Shown: positions 6,434 through 12,231 of the stretch, piece by piece | How the letters are laid out: each line of letters starts with the position of its first letter | How positions within the stretch are numbered: position 1 is the stretch's first letter | DNA from: an uncultured Bacteroides sp. | GTDB taxonomy: Bacteria; Bacteroidota; Bacteroidia; Bacteroidales; Bacteroidaceae | Reading direction: 5' to 3' | Assembly: GCA_900546645.1 (NCBI GenBank) | Contig: URDR01000082.1 | Coordinates: forward strand, 1 to 12,231 | Length of the DNA stretch: 12,231 nt | Made by a program: the position numbers and the translations under genes | The notes under the pieces: generated by a model | Databases searched by the model: none | What the model saw: only the letters and a program-made list of their open reading frames with translations | Told to the model about the DNA's origin: nothing

Positions 6434-7780
6434 ATGAATATTTCATTGCAAAACGTAAACAATGTAAGTGCAGTACTTACTGTTCAGATTGAAAAAGCTG
6501 ATTATCAGGAAAAAGTAGAAAAATCGTTGAAGACTCTTCGTCAGAGAGTTAATATGCCGGGTTTCCGTAAGGGAATGGTTCCTATGGGCTTGATTAAAAA
6601 ACAATACGGTACATCTGTATTGTTGGAAGAAGTTGACAAGCTGATGCAGGAAAAGGTAGGCGAATATATCCGTGAAAACAAGGTAAATATGTTAGGAGCT
6701 CCGCTTCCGAAAGAAAATAATGCAAATTTTGAAACAGACGAAAACTTTGAATTCTCTTTTGATATTGCATTGGCTCCGGAATTTAACTTGGAACTTTCTA
6801 ATAACGATACAGTTGATTACTATGACATCGAAGTAACTGATGAAATGGTTGATCAGCAGGTTAAGATGTATACTCAGCGTACAGCTAAGTACGACAAAGT
6901 AGACGAATACCAAGATAAAGATATGGTAAAAGGTCTGTTGGCTGAGCTGGATGAAAACGGCAATACAAAAGAAGGTGGCGTACAGGTAGAAGGTGCCGTT
7001 ATGATGCCTTCTTATATGAAAAATGACGACCAGAAAGCTATTTTCAACAATGCTAAGGTAAACACTGTATTGGTATTCAATCCTTCTGTAGCATTTGACA
7101 ACAATGAAGCTGAGTTGGCTTCATTATTAAAGGTACAGAAAGAAGAAACTGCTAACTACAAAGGAAACTTCAGCTTCCAGATTGAAGAAATTACTCGCAT
7201 GATTCCGGGTGATTTGAATCAAGAATTGTTTGATCAGGTTCTGGGTGAAGGTAAAGCTCACAATGAAGAAGAATTCCGTGCTCAGGTTAAGGAAACTATC
7301 GCAAAACAGTTCGTTTCAGACAGCGACTATAAGTTCTTGCTTGATGTTCGTACTTTCGCTATGGAAAAAGTGGGCAAACTGGAATTTGCTGACGATTTGA
7401 TGAAGCGCATCATGTTGGAAAACAACAAGGAAAAGGGCGAAGAATTTGTTGCTGAAAACTATGACAAGAGTCTGGAAGAATTGACTTGGCATTTGATTAA
7501 AGAAAAATTGGTTGCAGCTAACGATATTAAAGTTGAGCAAGCTGACATCACTGAAATGGCTAAAGAAGCTACCCGTGCTCAGTTTGCACAATACGGTATG
7601 TTGAACGTTCCTGAAGAACTGCTGGAAAACTATTCTAAGGAAATGTTGAAGAAACGTGAAAGTGTAGAAGCACTGGTGAACCGTTGTGTAGAAGCTAAAC
7701 TTTCTGAAGTGCTGAAAGGTCAGGTGACATTGAACCACAAGGCTATTTCTGTAGAAGAATTCAACAAGATGTTTCAATAA
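6434..7780 (+). CDS. tig: trigger factor, ribosome-associated chaperone
   Basis: A 448-residue trigger factor. The N-terminal ribosome-binding domain (about 1-145) carries the signature loop GFRKGMVP at 43-50, close to the canonical GFRxGKxP that docks on ribosomal protein L23 at the tunnel exit. The middle region (about 150-255), where other trigger factors hold a FKBP-type prolyl isomerase, is present in length, but I do not see the usual FKBP motifs, so isomerase activity is doubtful. The C-terminal helical arms (about 260-448) are rich in E, K and A, as expected for the substrate-holding cradle. Codon use is strongly biased (GAA, AAA, GTA), in keeping with high expression. It has its own promoter and lies 119 bp upstream of clpP, the classical arrangement. 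Confidence 0.95.
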   Translation: MNISLQNVNNVSAVLTVQIEKADYQEKVEKSLKTLRQRVNMPGFRKGMVPMGLIKKQYGTSVLLEEVDKLMQEKVGEYIRENKVNMLGAPLPKENNANFETDENFEFSFDIALAPEFNLELSNNDTVDYYDIEVTDEMVDQQVKMYTQRTAKYDKVDEYQDKDMVKGLLAELDENGNTKEGGVQVEGAVMMPSYMKNDDQKAIFNNAKVNTVLVFNPSVAFDNNEAELASLLKVQKEETANYKGNFSFQIEEITRMIPGDLNQELFDQVLGEGKAHNEEEFRAQVKETIAKQFVSDSDYKFLLDVRTFAMEKVGKLEFADDLMKRIMLENNKEKGEEFVAENYDKSLEELTWHLIKEKLVAANDIKVEQADITEMAKEATRAQFAQYGMLNVPEELLENYSKEMLKKRESVEALVNRCVEAKLSEVLKGQVTLNHKAISVEEFNKMFQ

Positions 7781-7813
7781 TTCACACTCGTAGAATTTTT
7801 GTAGAATAAAACC

Positions 7814-7876
7814 GCAGAGACACAGAGGTACAGGGTCATCTTTCGAATGAAAAACTCTGTGTCTTTGTGTCTCTGT
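7814..7876. repeat. long imperfect palindrome between tig and clpP
   Basis: Bases 7814-7836 can pair with 7854-7876 almost without interruption, with only a few G-T wobbles. The outer part is CAGAGACACAGAG (7815-7827) against CTTTGTGTCTCTG (7863-7875), and a small TCAT/ATGA stem lies inside the apical loop. The 63-bp unit resembles the CAGAGACACAGAG-type intergenic repeats that I believe are common in Bacteroides genomes, in other words a REP-like element. It has no T tract after it. In mRNA it would form a stable hairpin starting 33 bases after the tig stop and ending about 24 bases before the clpP start. Confidence 0.85.
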
Positions 7877-7887
7877 ATTAATTTTAT

Positions 7888-7892
7888 AGGAG
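7888..7892 (+). promoter_or_regulatory. Shine-Dalgarno site of clpP
   Basis: AGGAG lies seven bases before the clpP ATG. It is notable because most genes in this window lack such a site, and it supports the ATG at 7900 as the start. The site lies just outside the preceding palindrome, so the hairpin should not mask it. Confidence 0.6.
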
Positions 7893-7899
7893 CACGAAA

Positions 7900-8574
7900 A
7901 TGATTAATGATTTTAAAAAATATGCAACGAAGCACTTGGGAATGAGTAGTATGGTACTTGACGATGTAGTGAATTCCCAAGCCGGTTACTTAAACCCATA
8001 TATCTTGGAAGAGCGTCAGCTGAACGTAACTCAGCTAGATGTCTTTTCCCGTCTGATGATGGATCGTATCATTTTTCTCGGTACTCAGATTGATGACTAT
8101 ACGGCAAATACCTTGCAGGCGCAGCTGCTGTATCTGGATTCAGTAGATCCAGGAAAGGATATTTCTATTTACATCAACTCTCCCGGCGGTTCTGTCTATG
8201 CCGGTTTAGGTATTTATGATACCATGCAGTTTATCAGTAGCGATGTAGCTACCATTTGTACCGGTATGGCTGCTTCAATGGCAGCAGTATTGCTTGTTGC
8301 CGGAACAGAAGGTAAGCGTTCTGCGTTAACCCATTCACGCGTAATGATTCACCAGCCGATGGGGGGTGCACAAGGACAAGCATCGGATATTGAAATTACC
8401 GCCCGTGAAATTCAAAAGCTGAAGAAAGAACTTTATACCATCATTGCTGATCATTCACATACCGAATTCGATAAAGTATGGGCCGATTCAGACCGTGATT
8501 ACTGGATGACAGCTCAAGAGGCTAAGGATTATGGAATGATTGATGAAGTACTTTCTCGTAAACCAACCGTATAA
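7900..8574 (+). CDS. clpP: ATP-dependent Clp protease proteolytic subunit
   Basis: A 224-residue serine peptidase of family S14. The catalytic triad is complete and correctly spaced: S126 in GMAASMA, H151 in MIHQP and D200 in DSDRDYW. The oxyanion-side NSPGGSV segment is at 93-99. It forms a tetradecameric chamber and receives unfolded substrates from ClpX. At 224 residues it is slightly longer than the E. coli protein (207), mostly through an N-terminal stretch before the conserved NPYILEERQ (about 32-40). That stretch may be a propeptide removed by self-processing, which is an inference. An AGGAG supports the start. The clpX gene follows after 18 bp, so the two are an operon. Confidence 0.97.
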   Translation: MINDFKKYATKHLGMSSMVLDDVVNSQAGYLNPYILEERQLNVTQLDVFSRLMMDRIIFLGTQIDDYTANTLQAQLLYLDSVDPGKDISIYINSPGGSVYAGLGIYDTMQFISSDVATICTGMAASMAAVLLVAGTEGKRSALTHSRVMIHQPMGGAQGQASDIEITAREIQKLKKELYTIIADHSHTEFDKVWADSDRDYWMTAQEAKDYGMIDEVLSRKPTV

Positions 8575-8592
8575 CGTGTAAAATAAATAAAA

Positions 8593-9840
8593 TTGGAAGA
8601 TAAAAAATCAACTAAAAATAAACGCCGCTGTAGTTTTTGTGGCCGTTCTGAAGATGAAGTAGGCTTCCTGATTACAGGCATGAATGGCTGTATCTGTGAT
8701 ACCTGCTCAGAGCAAGCTCATGAAATCGTTCAGGAAGCCATGCAGCATAATGAACAATCAGCCAGTGGGCTGAACTTGAAAGAACTTCCCAAACCTAAGG
8801 ATATAAAAGATTTTTTAGATCAATATGTCATTGGTCAAGACGATGCCAAGCGTTATCTTTCTGTGGCAGTTTATAACCACTACAAGCGTCTGCTCCAGCC
8901 GAAAGATAAGGACGATGTAGAAATTGAGAAGTCAAACATCATTATGGTAGGAAGTACAGGTACCGGAAAAACGCTTTTAGCTCGTACGATTGCGAAGCTG
9001 CTTCATGTGCCTTTTACTATTGTTGATGCTACTGTTCTTACTGAAGCCGGTTATGTAGGCGAAGACATTGAGAGTCTTTTAACCCGTTTGTTGCAGGTAG
9101 CCGACTATAATGTCGCTGAGGCCGAGCGAGGTATTGTTTTTATTGACGAGATTGATAAAATAGCCCGTAAGGGGGATAATCCTTCCATAACGCGAGACGT
9201 AAGCGGAGAAGGGGTACAGCAAGGATTGCTGAAACTGCTGGAAGGGTCGGTGGTAAATGTTCCGCCCCAGGGAGGACGTAAACATCCTGACCAGAAAATG
9301 ATTCCGGTTAATACAAAGAACATTCTGTTTATATGCGGTGGTGCGTTTGACGGGATAGAACGGAAAATCGCTCAGCGACTGAATACGAATGTGGTAGGCT
9401 ACAGTGCTGCTAAAGAAACAGTCAAAATCGACAGAAGTAACATGATGCAGTATATCGCACCTCAGGATTTGAAGTCATTCGGTTTGATACCGGAAATTAT
9501 CGGTCGTCTTCCTATTTTGACTTATCTAAATCCATTAGACCGTACTGCTTTGCGTAACATTCTGACAGAACCCAAGAACTCGATTATCAAGCAATATGTT
9601 AAACTCTTTTCTATGGATGGAGTGAAACTAGAATTCCAGCCTGAAGTGTTTGAGTATATTGTTGACAAAGCGATTGAATATAAATTGGGAGCCCGAGGAC
9701 TGCGTTCAATAGTAGAGACCATTATGATGGATACAATGTTCGAAATTCCGTCGCGTAAAGTAGATGCGTTTACCGTGACACTTGATTATGCAAAAGAGCA
9801 GATGAGCAAGGCTAATTTGTCTCGTTTGCAGATGGCATAA
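8593..9840 (+). CDS. clpX: Clp protease ATP-binding subunit ClpX (TTG start)
   Basis: A 415-residue AAA+ unfoldase that delivers substrates to ClpP. The N-terminal zinc-binding domain has C13, C16, C35 and C38. The AAA+ module has Walker A GSTGTGKT at 120-127, the pore loop GYVG at 153-156, Walker B IVFIDEID at 181-188 and sensor 2 GARGLR at 366-371. The ClpP-docking loop, IGF in E. coli, reads VGY at 268-270 (VGYSA). The start must be TTG at 8593: an in-frame stop lies at 8584-8586 with no start codon between, and the first in-frame ATG is at residue 30, inside the zinc domain, which would remove C13 and C16. The upstream leader is AT-rich with no visible Shine-Dalgarno site. Confidence 0.96.
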   Translation: MEDKKSTKNKRRCSFCGRSEDEVGFLITGMNGCICDTCSEQAHEIVQEAMQHNEQSASGLNLKELPKPKDIKDFLDQYVIGQDDAKRYLSVAVYNHYKRLLQPKDKDDVEIEKSNIIMVGSTGTGKTLLARTIAKLLHVPFTIVDATVLTEAGYVGEDIESLLTRLLQVADYNVAEAERGIVFIDEIDKIARKGDNPSITRDVSGEGVQQGLLKLLEGSVVNVPPQGGRKHPDQKMIPVNTKNILFICGGAFDGIERKIAQRLNTNVVGYSAAKETVKIDRSNMMQYIAPQDLKSFGLIPEIIGRLPILTYLNPLDRTALRNILTEPKNSIIKQYVKLFSMDGVKLEFQPEVFEYIVDKAIEYKLGARGLRSIVETIMMDTMFEIPSRKVDAFTVTLDYAKEQMSKANLSRLQMA

Positions 9841-9894
9841 AGTTGCGGAGCTCGTGTAAAAAGAATTATTTCGGTAAAATAATCTCTTAAATAG

Positions 9895-9926
9895 TTGTGA
9901 AATTTGAAAAGTTGTTTATAACTTTG
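9895..9926 (+). promoter_or_regulatory. promoter of recQ (Bacteroidetes type)
   Basis: TAACTTTG at 9919-9926 matches TAnnTTTG exactly, with TTG at 9895-9897 across a 21-bp spacer. Transcription would start near 9933, about 47 bases before the recQ ATG. Together with the 139-bp gap after clpX this suggests recQ is transcribed on its own. An AT-only 7-bp stem at 9865-9883 precedes it but is too weak to call a terminator. Confidence 0.7.
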
Positions 9927-9979
9927 TTAAACATACAGAGAGAATTCTTACGAAAGTAAACCACTAAAACAGGAGTAAC

Positions 9980-12163
9980 ATGACGGAAAATATCAATTTA
10001 ACTGAGCAACTGAAAAAGCATTTTGGCTTTGATACTTTTAAGGGAAATCAGGAAGCTATCATCCGTAATTTGCTGTCAGGTAAGGATACATTTGTACTGA
10101 TGCCTACAGGAGGCGGAAAGTCTTTGTGTTATCAGTTGCCTTCGCTCTTGATGGAAGGAACAGCCATTGTTATTTCTCCGCTCATCGCTTTGATGAAAAA
10201 TCAGGTAGATGCCATGCGTAACTTCAGTGAAGAAGATGGTGTCGCCCATTTTATTAACTCCTCTTTGACCAAGTCTGCCATAGAACAGGTGCGCTCGGAT
10301 ATTTTGGCTGGGAAAACAAAACTGTTATATGTAGCACCGGAGTCTTTGACTAAAGAAGAAAATGTTGCTTTTTTAAAGAACGTAAATATATCATTTTATG
10401 CGGTCGATGAAGCACATTGTATTTCTGAGTGGGGGCATGATTTCCGACCTGAATATAGGCGTATCCGTCCGATTATTAATGAAATCGGTAAAGCTCCGGT
10501 TATTGCATTAACTGCTACGGCAACTCCCAAAGTGAAGATGGATATTCAGAAAAACTTAGGGATGACTGAAGCTACCGAATTCCGTTCCTCGTTTAATCGC
10601 CCGAACCTTTATTATGAGGTACGTGCCAAGACGGTGAATGTAGATCGCGACATTATTAAGTTCATAAAGCAGAATCCGGAAAAATCAGGAATTATTTATT
10701 GCCTGAGCCGGAAGAAAGTAGAAGAGTTGACAGAGATACTCCAAGCTAACGGCATCAAGGCGCGTGCTTACCATGCCGGGATGGATGCTGCTACGCGAAA
10801 TGCCAATCAAGATGCATTCTTGAAAGAGGACATTGAAGTAATTGTGGCAACCATTGCTTTCGGTATGGGAATTGACAAACCGGATGTACGTTTTGTTATT
10901 CACTATGATGTGCCTAAAAGTCTGGAAGGATATTATCAGGAAACCGGACGCGCGGGAAGAGATGGTGGTGAAGGACTCTGTATTACATTTTATGCAAACA
11001 AGGATTTGCAGAAGTTGGAAAAGTTTATGCAAGGAAAGCCTATATCCGAGCAGGAAATAGGTAAGCAGCTTCTTCTGGAAACAGCGGCTTATGCCGAGTC
11101 ATCGGTTTGTCGTAGAAAGATTCTGTTGCATTATTTTGGAGAAGAATATACTGAAGAAAATTGTGGTAATTGTGATAACTGTTTAAATCCTAAAAAACAA
11201 GTGGAGGCTCAGGATTCATTGTGTGCGGTGATTGAAACAATCATCGCTGTGAAAGAAAATTTTAAGCAAGATTATATTATAGATGTGTTGTTGGGGAAGG
11301 AAACTTCAGAAGTACTTGCTCATAAACATGAAGAGTTAGAAGTATTCGGTTCGGGCATGGGTGAAGATGAGCGTTTATGGAATGCTGTGATTCGCCAGGC
11401 TCTCATTGCCGGTTATTTAACCAAAGACGTTGAAAATTATGGCCTGCTGAAAGTAACGCCAGCCGGACATAAATTCTTGAAGAAACCTGCTTCGTTCAAG
11501 ATAGTAGAGGATGCCGATTTTGATGAAGAAGAGGTAGATGAAACTCCGATGCGCAGCGGGGCTTCGTGTGCGGTCGATCCGGTTCTTTATTCAATGTTGA
11601 AAGATTTGCGTAAGAAGATGTCCAAGCGTTTGGATGTTCCTCCTTATGTAATATTCCAAGACCCATCCTTAGAGGCGATGGCTACTATTTATCCGGTAAC
11701 GCTGGAAGAACTTCAAAACATCCCTGGTGTAGGCGCAGGAAAAGCCAAACGTTACGGGCAGGAATTTTGTGAACTGATTCGTAAGCATTGCGAAGAAAAC
11801 GAGATAGACCGTCCGGAAGATTTGCGTGTACGTACCGTAGCTAACAAGTCAAAGCTGAAAGTTTCAATTATTCAGAGTATTGACCGTAAGGTAGCATTAG
11901 ATGATATTGCTGTAGCAAAAGGTATTGAGTTTGGAGAACTGCTTGATGAAATAGAAGCGATTGTTTATTCCGGAACTAAGTTGAATATCGATTATTTCTT
12001 GGATGAGATAATGGACGAAGATCACTTGGAGGATATTTATGATTACTTCAAGGAATCTACAACCGATAAGATTGAAGATGCCATGGACGAACTGGGTGAT
12101 GAATATACGGAAGAAGAAATCCGTCTGGTTCGTATCAAGTTCATTTCTGAAATGGCGAACTGA
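9980..12163 (+). CDS. recQ: ATP-dependent DNA helicase RecQ
   Basis: A 727-residue RecQ-family 3'-5' helicase acting in recombinational repair and fork processing. The helicase core has Walker A MPTGGGKSLCYQ at 41-52, the DEAH box at 143-146 followed by the RecQ aromatic-rich loop (to about 159), TATAT at 178-182 and motif VI QETGRAGRDG at 320-329. The RecQ-C-terminal zinc site is C377, C395, C398 and C401, followed by a winged helix (about 405-510). An HRDC domain covers roughly 533-605, with IPGVGAGKAKRYG at 581-593. Beyond it a further segment of about 120 residues (608-727), acidic and probably helical, exceeds the E. coli RecQ length (about 610). Such C-terminal extensions occur in other RecQ proteins, possibly as helix-turn-helix modules, but no function can be read here. 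AGGAG (9971-9975) supports the start. A terminator follows. Confidence 0.97.
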   Translation: MTENINLTEQLKKHFGFDTFKGNQEAIIRNLLSGKDTFVLMPTGGGKSLCYQLPSLLMEGTAIVISPLIALMKNQVDAMRNFSEEDGVAHFINSSLTKSAIEQVRSDILAGKTKLLYVAPESLTKEENVAFLKNVNISFYAVDEAHCISEWGHDFRPEYRRIRPIINEIGKAPVIALTATATPKVKMDIQKNLGMTEATEFRSSFNRPNLYYEVRAKTVNVDRDIIKFIKQNPEKSGIIYCLSRKKVEELTEILQANGIKARAYHAGMDAATRNANQDAFLKEDIEVIVATIAFGMGIDKPDVRFVIHYDVPKSLEGYYQETGRAGRDGGEGLCITFYANKDLQKLEKFMQGKPISEQEIGKQLLLETAAYAESSVCRRKILLHYFGEEYTEENCGNCDNCLNPKKQVEAQDSLCAVIETIIAVKENFKQDYIIDVLLGKETSEVLAHKHEELEVFGSGMGEDERLWNAVIRQALIAGYLTKDVENYGLLKVTPAGHKFLKKPASFKIVEDADFDEEEVDETPMRSGASCAVDPVLYSMLKDLRKKMSKRLDVPPYVIFQDPSLEAMATIYPVTLEELQNIPGVGAGKAKRYGQEFCELIRKHCEENEIDRPEDLRVRTVANKSKLKVSIIQSIDRKVALDDIAVAKGIEFGELLDEIEAIVYSGTKLNIDYFLDEIMDEDHLEDIYDYFKESTTDKIEDAMDELGDEYTEEEIRLVRIKFISEMAN

Positions 12164-12186
12164 TAATTCAAATATTGTATGAAAGT

Positions 12187-12229
12187 GGTCTCTGTTGTTC
12201 TGTCATAGGATAACAGAGACCGTTTTTTT
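12187..12229 (+). terminator. rho-independent terminator of recQ
   Basis: GGTCTCTGTT (12187-12196) pairs perfectly with AACAGAGACC (12212-12221) over a 15-base loop, followed after one G by seven T residues. It lies 23 bp after the recQ stop. Confidence 0.93.
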
Positions 12230-12231
12230 AT

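Noticed and set aside
7316..7777. Minus-strand open frame of 153 codons opposite tig
   Set aside because: It is antisense to the strongly biased trigger factor coding sequence. The long frame arises from GAA/AAG-rich codons read backwards as TTC/CTT, the product is a low-complexity F/H/Q-rich string, and no family is recognisable.
7791..7800. Promoter for clpP in the tig-clpP gap
   Set aside because: The segment AATTTTTG misses the first T of TAnnTTTG and has no properly spaced TTG upstream, so read-through from the tig promoter is more likely.
9865..9883. Terminator after clpX
   Set aside because: The 7-bp stem is entirely A-T and lacks a following T tract, so it is too weak to call.
10685..11032. 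Minus-strand open frame of 115 codons opposite recQ
   Set aside because: It is antisense to conserved helicase motifs and has no recognisable domain or initiation context.

Overview
The window is a stretch of core chromosome from a member of the Bacteroidales, most likely Bacteroides or Phocaeicola. Three things point there: the protein types (a lysine- and acid-rich trigger factor, a DUF4831-type exported protein, and an Obg with a very acidic tail); promoters of the Bacteroidetes type (TAnnTTTG at -7, with TTG or TTTG about 20 bp upstream); and little use of strong Shine-Dalgarno sites. The genus is an inference from recognition, not from a search.

Layout. Bases 1-83 hold the 3' end of a 5S rRNA gene and its strong intrinsic terminator, the end of an rRNA operon entering from the left. 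Facing it on the minus strand is a four-gene run, in transcription order hpt (3405-2866), adk (2832-2263), obgE (2146-965) and pgeF (968-162). The obgE stop and the pgeF start share the tetranucleotide ATGA. The adk-obgE gap holds a perfect 15-bp inverted repeat. From about 3430 transcription diverges. On the plus strand lie a fused NAD(P)HX epimerase/dehydratase gene (3493-5010) and, 10 bp later, a secreted DUF4831-like protein gene (5021-6067) ending in a terminator. A 366-bp non-coding gap follows, with three tandem 22-bp palindromic repeats and the trigger factor promoter. Then come tig (6434-7780), clpP (7900-8574) and clpX (8593-9840), and finally recQ (9980-12163) with its own promoter and terminator.

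Function. The minus-strand run joins purine salvage (Hpt), adenylate balance (Adk), a ribosome-assembly GTPase (ObgE) and a laccase-domain protein (PgeF) whose relatives act on purine nucleosides or on peptidoglycan precursors. The plus-strand cluster joins nascent-chain folding (trigger factor) with ATP-dependent proteolysis (ClpXP), the classical tig-clpP-clpX order. The NAD(P)HX repair enzyme is a metabolite-repair function, and RecQ is a DNA repair helicase.

I found no mobile element, CRISPR array, toxin-antitoxin pair, defence system or biosynthetic cluster. All large genes are intact and belong to known families. The parts worth a second look are non-coding (the 22-bp repeats and two intergenic palindromes), the TTG start of clpX, and a few lineage variations in conserved motifs. 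I do not see strong evidence for a new system here.
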